From Noviherbaspirillum massiliense JC206 (GTDB lineage Bacteria > Pseudomonadota > Gammaproteobacteria > Burkholderiales > Burkholderiaceae_D), in the NCBI RefSeq assembly GCF_000312045.1, contig NZ_HE978634.1:2621875-2685874 (forward strand): 64,000 nt of DNA. Reading direction: 5' to 3'. A program made the translations under genes and the position numbers. The notes below the pieces were generated by a model. That model searched no databases, was not told where the DNA came from, and saw only the letters and a list, made by a program, of their open reading frames with translations. Of the stretch, positions 48,063 through 58,308 are shown in pieces (position 1 is the first letter of the stretch; each line of letters opens with the position of its first letter).

Positions 48063-48086
48063 AAAAAAACGGCGCATGCGCGCCGT
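48063..48086 (-). terminator. intrinsic terminator after the peroxiredoxin gene
   Basis: On the minus strand ACGGCGC (48086-48080) pairs with GCGCCGT (48075-48069) round a 4-base loop, followed by seven T (48069-48063). It separates ftsZ/peroxiredoxin from lpxC. Confidence 0.92.
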
Positions 48087-48109
48087 TGTCGTGCAATCAG
48101 TGAATTAAT

Positions 48110-48616
48110 TCACCCTAGTTGCGTCAGCAAAGTTTCCGCGTTCGAAACCTCGAATTTGCCGGGCTGCTCGATATTCAGCTGCTTTACCACACCATCTTCG
48201 ACCAGCATGGAGTAACGCTGCGAACGGATACCCATGCCCCTTGCGGTGAGATCGAACTCGAGACCGAGGGCTTTGGTGAATGCCGCGCTGCCGTCGCCCA
48301 TCATGCGGACGACGCCGGTTGCCTTCTGGTCCCGCCCCCATGCGCCCATGACGAAGGCATCATTGACCGAAATGCACCAGATCTCGTCGACTCCCTTGGC
48401 CTGGAAGGCATTTGCATGCTTTACATATCCCGGCACATGCTGTGCCGAACAAGTCGGAGTAAAGGCGCCGGGCAAGCCGAAGATGGCAATCTTCTTGCCT
48501 TTCACCAGATCGGCGACATTGAAGGTGTTCGGTCCGATGGCACAGGCCTCGGTGGGAGATTCGATAAATTCGGTAAGTGTGCCTTCCGGCAGGCGGTCGC
48601 CGATCTTGATAGTCAT
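48110..48616 (-). CDS. peroxiredoxin (Prx5/hybrid-Prx-like)
   Basis: 168 residues from ATG 48616 (MTIKIGDRLPEGTLTEF), with AGAGGA upstream; the frame to 48682 is not used. Active site PGAFTPTCSAQHVPGY has the peroxidatic Cys; no resolving Cys is obvious nearby. This subgroup uses glutathione/glutaredoxin to reduce peroxides. It lies between ftsZ and lpxC, on the same strand as both. Confidence 0.94.
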   Translation of the reverse strand: MTIKIGDRLPEGTLTEFIESPTEACAIGPNTFNVADLVKGKKIAIFGLPGAFTPTCSAQHVPGYVKHANAFQAKGVDEIWCISVNDAFVMGAWGRDQKATGVVRMMGDGSAAFTKALGLEFDLTARGMGIRSQRYSMLVEDGVVKQLNIEQPGKFEVSNAETLLTQLG

Positions 48617-48782
48617 CTGATGTCCTCTTGTCGTATTTCCCAGCATAGGCAAATGAAACGCCGCGCCATAAAGACGCGGCATGCAAATCTCAGTATGCCC
48701 TGATCCTGGTTTTCTTGCAGCGCCCCTACAAGTCGGCGACAGGACTCATCCCTGCTGGGCGAATCCTGTCATGCCGCAGCCA

Positions 48783-49958
48783 TCAGTCCGCCTGCTTGCG
48801 CAGGAAGGCCGGAATGTCATAGGTTTCCATGCCATTCTTTTCCAGCGCGCGCACGGTTTCCGAAGCGGACTCGCGACGCCAAACCGCAGGAGCCTTCAGT
48901 CCGCCGAAAGCCGATCCTGCCTGCCCGCCCTGTGACCCGCCTGCCGCCACCGGCTCATTGTGGGTTCCTGTGCGCAGGACCGGCGTCTGGACGAGCTGAA
49001 CGTTTTTCCGTGCGCGACCGAGACCGGTTGCCACCACGGTCACGCGGATGTTGTCGCCCATTTCATCGTCGTACGCAATACCCTGTGCGATCGAGGCATC
49101 GGGTGCGGCAAAGGCGCGCACGGTGGCCATGACTTCCTTGATTTCCTTGCCCTTGAGGTTGCGGCTGGCGGTCACGTTGACCAGCACGCCGCGCGCGCCG
49201 GACAAGTCGATGCCGTCAAGCAGAGGCGAAGCCACTGCCTGCTCAGCCGCAATACGGGCGCGATCGACGCCGGAAGCCGTTGCGGTACCCATCATGGCCT
49301 TGCCCTGCTCGCCCATGATTGTCTTGACGTCGTTGAAGTCGACATTGATGTGCCCCGGCACATTGATGATTTCAGCGATGCCGGCGACCGCGTTGTTCAA
49401 CACATCGTCGGCATGCTGCAGCCATTCGATCATGCTGTCGTCTTCGTAAATCTCTTCCAGCTTCTCATTCAGGATCACGATCAGGGAATCGACGTGCTTG
49501 CTCAGCTCTTCCAGGCCTTGATCGGCGATTTCCATGCACTTCGCGCCCTCATACGAGAACGGCTTGGAAACCACGGCCACCGTCAGCGCGCCGAGAGTCT
49601 TCGCAACTTCAGCAACGACCGGCGCAGCACCAGTGCCGGTGCCGCCGCCCATGCCGGCGGCGATGAACACCATGTGCGCACCGCGCAACGCGTCTTCGAT
49701 GCGCGCACGCGACTCTTCTGCAAGCGCACGACCCACTTCCGGCTTCATACCGGCACCCAGACCGGACTCGCCGATCTGGATGACGTTATGTGCCAGCGAT
49801 TGTTTCAACGCCTGCGCGTCGGTATTGGCAGCAATGAATTCCACCCCCGACACGCCTTTGTTGATCATGTGCTGGACGGCATTTCCCCCTGCGCCGCCGA
49901 CGCCTACGACCTTGATCACTGTGCCGTTTGATGCATTGTCAAGCATATCGATTTCCAT
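48783..49958 (-). CDS. ftsZ: cell division GTPase FtsZ
   Basis: 391 residues. Tubulin-like GTPase with GVGGAGGNAVQHMI, signature GGGTGTGAAPVVAEVAKTLGAL, NVDFNDVKTIM, then C-terminal domain and a Gln/Gly-rich linker (about 330-360). The conserved C-terminal peptide YDIPAFLRKQAD binds FtsA, ZipA and MinC. Start ATG 49958 (MEIDMLDNASNG). End of the dcw cluster, 168 bases after ftsA. Confidence 0.98.
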   Translation of the reverse strand: MEIDMLDNASNGTVIKVVGVGGAGGNAVQHMINKGVSGVEFIAANTDAQALKQSLAHNVIQIGESGLGAGMKPEVGRALAEESRARIEDALRGAHMVFIAAGMGGGTGTGAAPVVAEVAKTLGALTVAVVSKPFSYEGAKCMEIADQGLEELSKHVDSLIVILNEKLEEIYEDDSMIEWLQHADDVLNNAVAGIAEIINVPGHINVDFNDVKTIMGEQGKAMMGTATASGVDRARIAAEQAVASPLLDGIDLSGARGVLVNVTASRNLKGKEIKEVMATVRAFAAPDASIAQGIAYDDEMGDNIRVTVVATGLGRARKNVQLVQTPVLRTGTHNEPVAAGGSQGGQAGSAFGGLKAPAVWRRESASETVRALEKNGMETYDIPAFLRKQAD

Positions 49959-50126
49959 GATGACTCCCTATCAAATATGCAGTTCTCAGTCGTTAGTCAT
50001 CACGCGGTGTGCTGACTAGCAACTGCAAACTGCCGGTTATTACATTAAAAAAGTTGATATCGTGAAGACTGCCCGACCAGCTTTCCGAGACGGCCGGATC
50101 GACTGTCGGGCCCACCCATTACGACC

Positions 50127-51359
50127 TTAAAAATTCCCCAAAAACCATTCCTTCATGCGCTGCCAGATTGCCTTTACCGATCCGTCCTGACGCGTCACGA
50201 TGTGCCCGCGCAGGTATTGCTTTTTCGCTTCCAGCAAGAGGCCGAGAACGGTTGCGTAGCGCGGGCTGCGCACCACATCCGCCAGTTGCCCGCTGTATTC
50301 CGGCGTGCCAAGACGCGCCGGCTTCAGAAAAATATCCTCAGCCAGTTCCACCATACCGGGCATCATTGCCGATCCACCGGTCAGGACAACGCCGGACGAC
50401 AGCACTTCCTCGTAGCCGGACTCACGCACCACCTGGTGCACCAGCGCAAACAATTCCTCGACACGCGGCTCGATCACGGCGGCCAGCGCTTGGCGCGAAA
50501 GGAGTCGCGATCCGCGGTCGCCCAGCCCCGGGACTTCCAGGGTTTCACCCGGATCAGCCAGTACCTGCTTGGCCACGCCGTAACGAAGCTTGATTTCTTC
50601 CGCTTCCGCCGTCGGCGTGCGCAGCGCCATCGCGATGTCATTGGTAATCTGGTCGCCCGCGATCGGGATCACTGCAGTATGGCGAATCGCACCTTCGGTG
50701 AAGATCGCGACATCGGTCGTGCCGCCACCCATGTCGATCAGGACGACACCGAGTTCCTTTTCATCGGGCGTGAGAACTGCATCAGCCGAGGCCATCGGCT
50801 GCAGAATCAGGTCGGACACTTCCAGCCCGCAGCGACGCACGCACTTGATGATGTTCTGCACGGCAGACACCGCGCCGGTGACGATGTGTACCTTGACCTC
50901 GAGTCGAATGCCGCTCATGCCGATCGGCTCACGCACATCTTCCTGGCTGTCGACAATGAATTCCTGGGGCACCGTGTGCAGGAGCTGCTGGTCGGTCGGA
51001 ATGTTCACCGCCTTGGCCGTTTCGATCACGCGTGCCACATCGGTGGCCGTGACTTCCTTGTCCTTGATGGCCACCATGCCGCTCGAATTGAAGCTGCGAA
51101 TATGGCTGCCGGCGATCCCGGTGTACACATTCCTGATCTTGCAGTCGGCCATCAGCTCGGCTTCTTCCAGCGCGCGCTGGATCGATTCGACGGTCGCCTC
51201 GATGTTGACCACTACGCCTTTCTTGATCCCCTTCGACTCGTGCTGCCCCAAGCCGATGACTTCATGCCTCCCGTTTGGCATGACCTCGGCCACGACTGCC
51301 ACCACTTTCGAAGTGCCGATGTCGAGGCCGACAATCAGATTCTTTGCGTCTTTTGTCAT
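50127..51359 (-). CDS. ftsA: cell division protein FtsA
   Basis: 410 residues from ATG 51359 (MTKDAKNLIVGLDIGTSKV); the upstream frame overlaps ftsQ. Actin-like fold: GLDIGTSKVVAVV (phosphate 1), IDMGGGTTDVAIF (phosphate 2), SGVVLTGGSAMMPGMVELA (adenosine). The C-terminal amphipathic helix (IWQRMKEWFLGNF) tethers FtsZ to the membrane. It starts 10 bases after ftsQ. Confidence 0.97.
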   Translation of the reverse strand: MTKDAKNLIVGLDIGTSKVVAVVAEVMPNGRHEVIGLGQHESKGIKKGVVVNIEATVESIQRALEEAELMADCKIRNVYTGIAGSHIRSFNSSGMVAIKDKEVTATDVARVIETAKAVNIPTDQQLLHTVPQEFIVDSQEDVREPIGMSGIRLEVKVHIVTGAVSAVQNIIKCVRRCGLEVSDLILQPMASADAVLTPDEKELGVVLIDMGGGTTDVAIFTEGAIRHTAVIPIAGDQITNDIAMALRTPTAEAEEIKLRYGVAKQVLADPGETLEVPGLGDRGSRLLSRQALAAVIEPRVEELFALVHQVVRESGYEEVLSSGVVLTGGSAMMPGMVELAEDIFLKPARLGTPEYSGQLADVVRSPRYATVLGLLLEAKKQYLRGHIVTRQDGSVKAIWQRMKEWFLGNF

Positions 51360-51369
51360 ATTGTTCCGC

Positions 51370-52137
51370 TTACCTTTTTTTCCCATCCAGCCCCAGGGCC
51401 AGTCCATGCGCCTTCAACGCCAAGCCGTTCGGATACCGCATGTCCACACTTTCTATCCTGTCCTGCAATTGCGCCACCAGCTGCGGATAAACACTGATCA
51501 ACCGATCCACCCTTTCCTTCAAGGTAGTGCTGCTCTGCTCCCGCCCCAGCTCCACGGAGATGCCGTTGTCCAGCTTCACCGTCCAGGCGTAACGCCTGGA
51601 CAACTGCACCGACTCCGGAGCAACGCGAATGGGCGTAAACCAGTCCTGCAGCTCGCGATAGCGCGCCACCACTTCCTTTTCGCTCCCCTCCGGCCCGGCG
51701 AACTCCGGAAGCTCGCCGTCCTCTTCCGCTTCAGCCAGATTGGCGGTGAACACGTCGCCCTTCGCCGAAAGCAGGCGTCCATCCTCTCCCCAGGTGCCCA
51801 GCGGCTGATGTTCTTCAATCGTCACGATCAGCTGGTTCGGCCACTCGCGCCGCACCGTTGCCTTGCGCACCCAGGGAACGGCTTCGAATGCCTGGCGCAC
51901 CGCATCCAGGTTCACCGAGAAAAAATTCCCCTTGATGCGCGGCAGTGCCGTGTTGCGCACGGTTGAAGCATTAACGCGCCGCAGCTGTGTTGCGCTTACA
52001 CCTTCCACCCGTATCAGCTTCAGCGTGAACATCGGACGCTGCGCGATCCACCAAAAACCGGCGGCAACCAGGCTCAGCGCCAGCAAGCCCAGCAGCGCGT
52101 TAGTGATTGCATTCAGCATTCGAACGTCGTGCCACAT
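51370..52137 (-). CDS. ftsQ: cell division protein FtsQ
   Basis: 255 residues. Short cytoplasmic end, one membrane helix (about 11-31, ITNALLGLLALSLVAAGFWWIA), POTRA domain (LKLIRVEGVSATQLRRVNASTV) and the beta domain with VPWVRKATVRREWPNQLIVTIEEHQPLGTWG. It links FtsB/L to the divisome. 22 bases after ddl. Confidence 0.95.
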   Translation of the reverse strand: MWHDVRMLNAITNALLGLLALSLVAAGFWWIAQRPMFTLKLIRVEGVSATQLRRVNASTVRNTALPRIKGNFFSVNLDAVRQAFEAVPWVRKATVRREWPNQLIVTIEEHQPLGTWGEDGRLLSAKGDVFTANLAEAEEDGELPEFAGPEGSEKEVVARYRELQDWFTPIRVAPESVQLSRRYAWTVKLDNGISVELGREQSSTTLKERVDRLISVYPQLVAQLQDRIESVDMRYPNGLALKAHGLALGLDGKKR

Positions 52138-52159
52138 GATTCGGTCTTTTTCTTCCCGC

Positions 52160-53146
52160 TTATTCCGGACGCCAGTCGTTCGACGGTTTCATGTCCAGAT
52201 CTGCCGAACGCAGAATCTCGACACACAAATCTTCATAATCCATACCAGCAACCTTGGCGGACATGGGCACCAGCGAATGCCCGGTCATTCCGGGCGATGT
52301 ATTAATCTCCAGCAAGAACGCTTCATTGTCCACTGCGCGCAACATGAAATCGACGCGGCCCCAGCCTGCACTGCCGAGTGCATTGAAAGCCCGTACGGCG
52401 AGGGACTGGATCTTCTGCGTCAGAGCCGCATCCAGCGGCGCCGGACAGAGATACTGCGTGTCGTCGCTGAAATATTTGTGCTCATAGTCGTAATTGCCCT
52501 GCGGCGCACGGATCTCGACGATGGGCAAGGCACGCGCCGTACGCCCGCTGCCGATCACCGGCACCGTCAGTTCACGGCCGGTGATGAAGGCCTCGGCCAG
52601 CACGAACTCGTCGTATTTCGCGCAGTAATCGAAGCTCGTGCGCATTTCCTCATGTGCGGAAACCTTGCGGATGCCGATGGTCGAGCCTTCATGCGGCGCC
52701 TTGAGCATCAGGGGCAGCCCGAAATCATTCGCCACCTTGCGCAATTCTTCGTCGCTTGCCGTCTTCCCATCAAGGACGGCGAACGCCGGCGTCGGCAAGC
52801 CGTGGCTCATCCAGATGCGCTTGGTCATGACTTTGTCCATCGCAATCGCCGATGCCATCACACCCGATCCGGTGTACGGAATGCCGAGCTGCTCCAGCGC
52901 GCCCTGCAGGCTTCCGTCTTCGCCATAGCGGCCGTGCAATGCAATGAACACCCGATCGAATTTTTCCGCCGCCAAGTCCGACAGACTGCGTTTCGCCGTG
53001 TCAAAGCCATGCGCGTCGACACCTTTGCTTTGCAGTGCCTTCAGCACGCCGGCGCCGGACATCAGGGACACTTCGCGTTCGGCCGAGCGCCCGCCATACA
53101 GCACACCAACCTTGCCCAATTCCTTAGCCAATTCTTTCGCATTCAT
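52160..53146 (-). CDS. ddl: D-alanine-D-alanine ligase
   Basis: 328 residues from ATG 53146; TTG 53152 is possible and overlaps the murC stop. ATP-grasp ligase: KVGVLYGGRSAEREVSLMSG, LHGRYGEDGSLQGALEQLGIPYTGSG, KAPHEGSTIGIRKV and EINTSPGMTGHSLVPM. It makes the D-Ala-D-Ala for MurF. This is the DdlB position in the cluster. Confidence 0.96.
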   Translation of the reverse strand: MNAKELAKELGKVGVLYGGRSAEREVSLMSGAGVLKALQSKGVDAHGFDTAKRSLSDLAAEKFDRVFIALHGRYGEDGSLQGALEQLGIPYTGSGVMASAIAMDKVMTKRIWMSHGLPTPAFAVLDGKTASDEELRKVANDFGLPLMLKAPHEGSTIGIRKVSAHEEMRTSFDYCAKYDEFVLAEAFITGRELTVPVIGSGRTARALPIVEIRAPQGNYDYEHKYFSDDTQYLCPAPLDAALTQKIQSLAVRAFNALGSAGWGRVDFMLRAVDNEAFLLEINTSPGMTGHSLVPMSAKVAGMDYEDLCVEILRSADLDMKPSNDWRPE

Positions 53147-53148
53147 AG

Positions 53149-54543
53149 TCAACCTTGCACTCCCAACTGGACGAGCTTTGCAGGCACGCTGCTGATCGAA
53201 CCGGCACCCATGGTGATCACCACGTCACCGCTCCTTGCCATGTTCATGATCGTCGCGGGCATTTCCGCCACGTCTTTTACAAATACTGGCTCCACCTTGC
53301 CGACCACGCGAAGGGCATGGGCCAGCGCCCTTCCGTCTGCAGCAACGATCGGCTGTTCGCCGGCGGCGTACACTTCCGACAGGACCAGCGCATCCACCGT
53401 TGACAGCACCTTTACGAAATCTTCGAACAGATCGCGGGTGCGGGTGTAGCGATGCGGCTGGAAGGCCAGCACCAGGCGCCGCCCCGGATAGGCGCCGCGT
53501 GCCGCTGCAAGCGTTGCCGCCATCTCGACCGGGTGGTGCCCGTAGTCATCTACCAGAGTGAAGCTGCCGCCACCGGGCAGGCTGATATCGCCGTAGCGCG
53601 TGAAGCGGCGACCCACACCGTGGAATTCGCTCAATGCCTTCTGCGTTGCGCTGTCGGCTACGCCGAGTTCACGCGCGATCGCAATTGCGGCGCAGGCGTT
53701 CTGCACATTGTGCATGCCGGGCTGGTTCAGCCGAACCGTAAGCGGCGCATAGCCTTTCTGCAGCACGGTGAATTCCATGTGGCTGTTGACTGCCCTGGCG
53801 TCGACCGCGCGTACGTCCGCCTCCGGGTGAAAACCATAGGTCAGCACCGGTTTGGAAATGGCAGGCATGATCTCGCGCACGCTGGGGTCATCGAGGCACA
53901 GCACGGCGACGCCGTAGAACGGCAGCCGCTGCGTGAATTCGACGAAGGCCTGCTTCAGCTTGGCGAAGCTGTGGTCATACGTCTCCATGTGATCGGCGTC
54001 GATGTTGGTGATGACCTCGATTACCGGCGACAAATTGAGGAAAGAGGCGTCCGATTCATCCGCTTCGGCCACGATGAAATCGCCTTCTCCCAGCTTCGCA
54101 TTGGCACCGGCGCTGTTGAGACGCCCGCCGATCACGAAAGTCGGGTCCAGTCCGCCCTGAGCAAGAATGCTCGCCACCAGACTGGTGGTTGTAGTTTTTC
54201 CATGCGTGCCCGCAATGGCGATGCCTCGCTTCAGGCGCATCAGCTCGGCCAGCATGATTGCGCGCGGCACGATGGGAATGTGGCGGGCCCGTCCGGCCAC
54301 CACCTCCGGGTTGTCTTCCTTGACGGCAGTGGAAACGACGATTGCATCCGCGTTTTCAATGTTCTTCGCGTCGTGACCCTGGGCGACTTTGGCACCCAGT
54401 TCGCGCAGGCGCTGCGTGGCGGCATTGCTGCCGAGATCGGAACCGGACACGGTATAGCCGAGGTTGAGCAGCACCTCAGCGATGCCGCTCATGCCGGCGC
54501 CGCCGATGCCTACGAAGTGAATGTTTTTTACCTTGTGTTTCAT
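53149..54543 (-). CDS. murC: UDP-N-acetylmuramate-L-alanine ligase
   Basis: 464 residues from ATG 54543 ([25 protein letters not shown]), overlapping the murG stop (ATGA). P-loop GTHGKTT at 112-118, [24 protein letters not shown] and [10 protein letters not shown]. Adds L-Ala, the first residue of the stem peptide. The open frame extends to 54732 inside murG but is not used. Confidence 0.97.
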   Translation of the reverse strand: MKHKVKNIHFVGIGGAGMSGIAEVLLNLGYTVSGSDLGSNAATQRLRELGAKVAQGHDAKNIENADAIVVSTAVKEDNPEVVAGRARHIPIVPRAIMLAELMRLKRGIAIAGTHGKTTTTSLVASILAQGGLDPTFVIGGRLNSAGANAKLGEGDFIVAEADESDASFLNLSPVIEVITNIDADHMETYDHSFAKLKQAFVEFTQRLPFYGVAVLCLDDPSVREIMPAISKPVLTYGFHPEADVRAVDARAVNSHMEFTVLQKGYAPLTVRLNQPGMHNVQNACAAIAIARELGVADSATQKALSEFHGVGRRFTRYGDISLPGGGSFTLVDDYGHHPVEMAATLAAARGAYPGRRLVLAFQPHRYTRTRDLFEDFVKVLSTVDALVLSEVYAAGEQPIVAADGRALAHALRVVGKVEPVFVKDVAEMPATIMNMARSGDVVITMGAGSISSVPAKLVQLGVQG

Positions 54544-55616
54544 CCCTGATTTGCCAATTCTTCCAATACTTGCGCAATAGCTTCGTTCGCCTGGCGCTGC
54601 CCGATCGCATATGCGGCCTGCGCCATGGCACGACACTCGTCGCGCGTCATTCCTGTCAATAGATTCGCCAGACGTTCCGGCGTCAATTCCTTTTGCGGCA
54701 GATGGATTGCCGCCTTTTGCTGCGCCATCCATTGCGCATTGTCACGCTGGTGCGAAGTGGTCGAGGCCACCAGCGGCACCAGCACACTTGCCACGCCGGC
54801 TGCTGTCAGCTCGGATACGGTGATCGCACCCGCACGGCAGATCACAAGGTCTGCCTCCGCATAGCGGCGCGGCATGTCATCGATAAAGTCCACCACTTCA
54901 GCCTGCACTTGGGCATTTGCATACGCAGTGCGCAGGACATCGATATGCTGCTTGCCGGATTGGTGCGTGACGATCGGCCGCGTATCGGCGGGAATGCGTG
55001 CCAGTGCCGCAGGCAGGCATTCGTTCAAAGCCTTTGCGCCGAGGCTGCCGCCCACCACCAGCAGGCGCAGCGGTCCGCTGCGTGCCAAATAGCGCTGGTC
55101 TGGCGCCGGCAGCGCCAGGATTTCCTTGCGCACCGGATTGCCGGTCACCAGCGCCTTGGAGGCGGCATTGCCGAAATCGGCCGGAAAGCCAAACAGCACG
55201 CGCCTGGCCAGCGGTGCCAATGTCTTGTTCGACAGCAGCAGAGCCGCATCCGCATTCACCAGCGCCAGAGGCAGGCCGCGCAGTTTCGCCGCCACGCCTC
55301 CAGGCACCGTCACGTAACCGCCCATGCCGAGCACCACATCCGGCTTGCGGCTACCGAGGATGCGCAGGCATGCCAGCAGGCCGGCGGCAAGCTTGAATAC
55401 GCCGCGGGCAGTATGCATCGCGCCCTTGCCGCGCACGCCGGCAAAGTCGATGACGTCCATTTCCACCCGGTGCTTCGGTACGATGTCGCGCTCCATGCCG
55501 TGCGCAGTGCCGAGCCAAGTCACCTGCCAGCCGCGCGCCTGCATGGTCTGCGCGATGGCGAGTCCGGGGAAGATGTGGCCGCCAGTGCCGGCTGCCATGA
55601 TCAACAGTTTCTTCAC
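54540..55616 (-). CDS. murG: UDP-GlcNAc:lipid I GlcNAc transferase
   Basis: 358 residues from GTG 55616 (reading [22 protein letters not shown]), overlapping the ftsW stop (GTGA); the upstream ATG frame lies in ftsW. GT28 fold with two glycine loops (GTGGHIFPG and [12 protein letters not shown]) and the UDP-GlcNAc site [16 protein letters not shown]. It makes lipid II on the inner face of the membrane. Confidence 0.96.
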   Translation of the reverse strand: MKKLLIMAAGTGGHIFPGLAIAQTMQARGWQVTWLGTAHGMERDIVPKHRVEMDVIDFAGVRGKGAMHTARGVFKLAAGLLACLRILGSRKPDVVLGMGGYVTVPGGVAAKLRGLPLALVNADAALLLSNKTLAPLARRVLFGFPADFGNAASKALVTGNPVRKEILALPAPDQRYLARSGPLRLLVVGGSLGAKALNECLPAALARIPADTRPIVTHQSGKQHIDVLRTAYANAQVQAEVVDFIDDMPRRYAEADLVICRAGAITVSELTAAGVASVLVPLVASTTSHQRDNAQWMAQQKAAIHLPQKELTPERLANLLTGMTRDECRAMAQAAYAIGQRQANEAIAQVLEELANQG

Positions 55617-56821
55617 AGGTGTCCTCCCCGCATCAGGATGCGATTCTCGTAATCGATGCGCAGCAGGATCGCCAGGCCGATGCAATTGATCATCACGCCC
55701 GAGCCGCCGTAGCTCATCAGCGGCAGGGTCAGCCCCTTGGTCGGCAGCAGTCCGAGATTGACGCCCATGTTAATGAATGCCTGCACGCCGATCCAGATGC
55801 CGATGCCCTTCGCCGCCAGTCCTGCGAAGGTCCTGTCGATCGCAATAGCCTGACGGCCGATTTCGAAGGCGCGCTTGACGATCCAGTAAAACAGGACCAC
55901 CACCACCAGCACGCCGGCAAAGCCGAGTTCTTCGCCGATCACCGCCAGCAGGAAATCGGTATGGGCTTCGGGCAGGTAATGCAACTTCTCCACGCTGCCG
56001 CCGAGCCCGACGCCGAACAATTCGCCGCGTCCAAAGGCGATCAGCGAATGCGACAACTGATAGGCCTTGCCCAATGCGTTTTCCTCGTCCCACGGATTGA
56101 GATAGGCGAAGATGCGCTCGCGCCGCCACGGCGACAGGATGATGACCAGGCTGAAGATGCCCACCAGGATGGCGCCGATGCCGCCGAACCAGATGCCATT
56201 GATGCCGCCCAGGAACAGAATGCCCATCGCGATGCAGACGATCACACCGAAGGCGCCGAGGTCCGGCTCCAGCAGCAGCAGCAGGCCGACGAAGCCGATC
56301 GCCACCGCCATCGGCAGGAATCCCTTGGTGAGCTTGTGCATGACTTGCTGCTTGCGCACCGTATAGTCGGCGGCATACAGCACGGCAAACAGCTTCATCA
56401 ATTCTGATGGCTGCAGGTTGAAGACCTTGAACGATAACCAGCGCTTGGCGCCGTTGACGCCCTTTCCGATGCCAGGCACCAGCACCAGTAGCAGCAAGGC
56501 CAGCGTCGCCACGAAGAGATAAGGCGCAAGGCGTTGCCAGGTCTCCACCTTGACCCGGAATGCGAAGAAGCCGCACAGCAGCGACAACGCGATGAAGCCG
56601 GCTTGTCGCATCAGGAAGTGATAATTCTTGTAGCTGGCGTATTTCGGCGAATCCGGCAAGGCGATCGATGCGGAATACACCATGACCATTCCAAACAGCA
56701 TCAGCAACACGACAACCCAGACCAGGGGCTGGTCGTATTCCATCAGCCTGGACCGCTGCTCCAGGCCGCTGACCGGCTTGGGACTGGATGCGGATGCAAG
56801 GAATGGCAAGGCGAATCTCAT
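55613..56821 (-). CDS. ftsW: peptidoglycan glycosyltransferase FtsW (SEDS)
   Basis: 402 residues, about ten membrane helices. SEDS signatures: [36 protein letters not shown], and the C-terminal [16 protein letters not shown]. It polymerises septal glycan with FtsI. The first 25 residues are cytoplasmic. The start overlaps the murD stop (ATGA). Confidence 0.96.
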   Translation of the reverse strand: MRFALPFLASASSPKPVSGLEQRSRLMEYDQPLVWVVVLLMLFGMVMVYSASIALPDSPKYASYKNYHFLMRQAGFIALSLLCGFFAFRVKVETWQRLAPYLFVATLALLLLVLVPGIGKGVNGAKRWLSFKVFNLQPSELMKLFAVLYAADYTVRKQQVMHKLTKGFLPMAVAIGFVGLLLLLEPDLGAFGVIVCIAMGILFLGGINGIWFGGIGAILVGIFSLVIILSPWRRERIFAYLNPWDEENALGKAYQLSHSLIAFGRGELFGVGLGGSVEKLHYLPEAHTDFLLAVIGEELGFAGVLVVVVLFYWIVKRAFEIGRQAIAIDRTFAGLAAKGIGIWIGVQAFINMGVNLGLLPTKGLTLPLMSYGGSGVMINCIGLAILLRIDYENRILMRGGHL

Positions 56822-58308
56822 GCAAGCACCTCGCCGCGTGCCAGTGCGACCTCGCGCACTGTGTCAATGAATACCTGCGCCCGATGGGCGTAATTCCGGA
56901 ACATGTCGAGGCTGGCGCAGGCGGGCGACAGCAGGACTGCATCGCCCGCTTGGGCGACCTCGGCCGCGCGCTGCACCGCCTCTTCAAGGCTGGCGCAATC
57001 GATCAACTCGATGCCGGACTGCGCAAGCGCGGCGCGAATCGCACTTGCGTCTCGACCGATCAGCAACACGGCACGCACATATTTGGCAACCGGCTCCGCC
57101 AGCGGCGAGAAGTCCTGTCCCTTGCCGTCGCCGCCGGCAATCAGGACCAGGCGCGCGCCGCCACGCTCCAGGCCAAGCCCGTTCAATGCCGCCACGGTGG
57201 CGCCGACATTGGTGCCCTTGCTGTCATCGTAATACTCGACATCGCCGATGGTCGCGACCACCTCGACCCGATGCGGCTCGCCGCGGTAGTCGCGCAAGCC
57301 ATGCAGAAGCGGCGCCATCGGCAACCCGACCGCCCGGCACAAGGCCAGGGCTGCAAGCGCATTGACGGCATTGTGCTGGCCGCGGATCTTCAGTGCATCG
57401 GCCGGCATCAGGCGGTTGACCATGACCGAGACCTCGGCGTTGTCCTTTTTCCTCCGCCTTTTTTCGCCGTCTTCGGAGGCAACCGCGACGGCCAGCCATT
57501 GCATGCCATTGTCGTCGAGCAGCCCGAAGCTGTCCGATTGATCGGGTTCGTCGGCGCCAAAGGTGGCGAGCGGCGCCAGAGGTGACGCCATCTGCATGAC
57601 GCGCGGATCATCGCGGTTCAGGACACGCACGGTATGGGTGCCGAAGATGCGTGCCTTGGCGGCGCCATACGCCTCCATGTCGCCATGCCAGTCGAGGTGA
57701 TCCTGCGTGATATTGAGCACGGTCGCCGCGTCGGCTTGCAGGCTGTAGGTGGCATGCAACTGGAAGCTCGACAATTCCAGCACCCAGGCCTGCGGCAACG
57801 CATCGCTGTCGAGCGCGCTGCGCAGCACGTCGAGCGCTGCCGGGCTGATGTTGCCGGCGATCTTCACGTCGAGACCGGCACGCTGACACAGCAGACCGGT
57901 CAGGCTGGTCACGGTGGTTTTGCCATTGGTGCCGGTGATCGCAATCAGCTTCGGCCGGTAATCGCGCTCGGCGCGCAGGGCCGCGAGTGCCTGAGCGAAC
58001 AACTCGATCTCGCCCCAGAGCGGGATATTCTTCTCTTCCGCCGCCGGGATGAGGTCGGCAAGTTCGCGGTTCGGCGCGAGGCCCGGGCTGAGCGCGACGA
58101 AATTGATTCCTTCGAGCAGGGCGGGCGCGAACGGTCCGCCGATGAATTCAACTTGCGGCACCGCGGCCTGCAGGGTAGCCAGGCGCTCGGGCGCGCTGCG
58201 GGTATCGGCGACACGCAGCGTGGCGCCGCAGCGCGCCAGCCACTGTGCCATCGCCAGGCCCGACTCGCCGAGCCCGAGAACCAGAACGTTTTTGCCTTGG
58301 TAGTTCAT
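56818..58308 (-). CDS. murD: UDP-MurNAc-L-Ala-D-Glu ligase
   Basis: 496 residues from ATG 58308, overlapping the mraY stop by one base. [20 protein letters not shown]-loop GTNGKTT at 126-132, [23 protein letters not shown] and [11 protein letters not shown]. It is about 60 residues longer than E. coli MurD (438). Part of the excess is a charged insert at about 279-292 ([14 protein letters not shown]), placed just before the [15 protein letters not shown] strand. Confidence 0.95.
   Translation of the reverse strand: MNYQGKNVLVLGLGESGLAMAQWLARCGATLRVADTRSAPERLATLQAAVPQVEFIGGPFAPALLEGINFVALSPGLAPNRELADLIPAAEEKNIPLWGEIELFAQALAALRAERDYRPKLIAITGTNGKTTVTSLTGLLCQRAGLDVKIAGNISPAALDVLRSALDSDALPQAWVLELSSFQLHATYSLQADAATVLNITQDHLDWHGDMEAYGAAKARIFGTHTVRVLNRDDPRVMQMASPLAPLATFGADEPDQSDSFGLLDDNGMQWLAVAVASEDGEKRRRKKDNAEVSVMVNRLMPADALKIRGQHNAVNALAALALCRAVGLPMAPLLHGLRDYRGEPHRVEVVATIGDVEYYDDSKGTNVGATVAALNGLGLERGGARLVLIAGGDGKGQDFSPLAEPVAKYVRAVLLIGRDASAIRAALAQSGIELIDCASLEEAVQRAAEVAQAGDAVLLSPACASLDMFRNYAHRAQVFIDTVREVALARGEVLA

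Noticed and set aside
48660-48680. GCCGCG/CGCGGC hairpin as the ftsZ terminator
   Set aside because: Short stem and only a broken T-run (GTTTCATTT) on the minus strand; could equally be chance.
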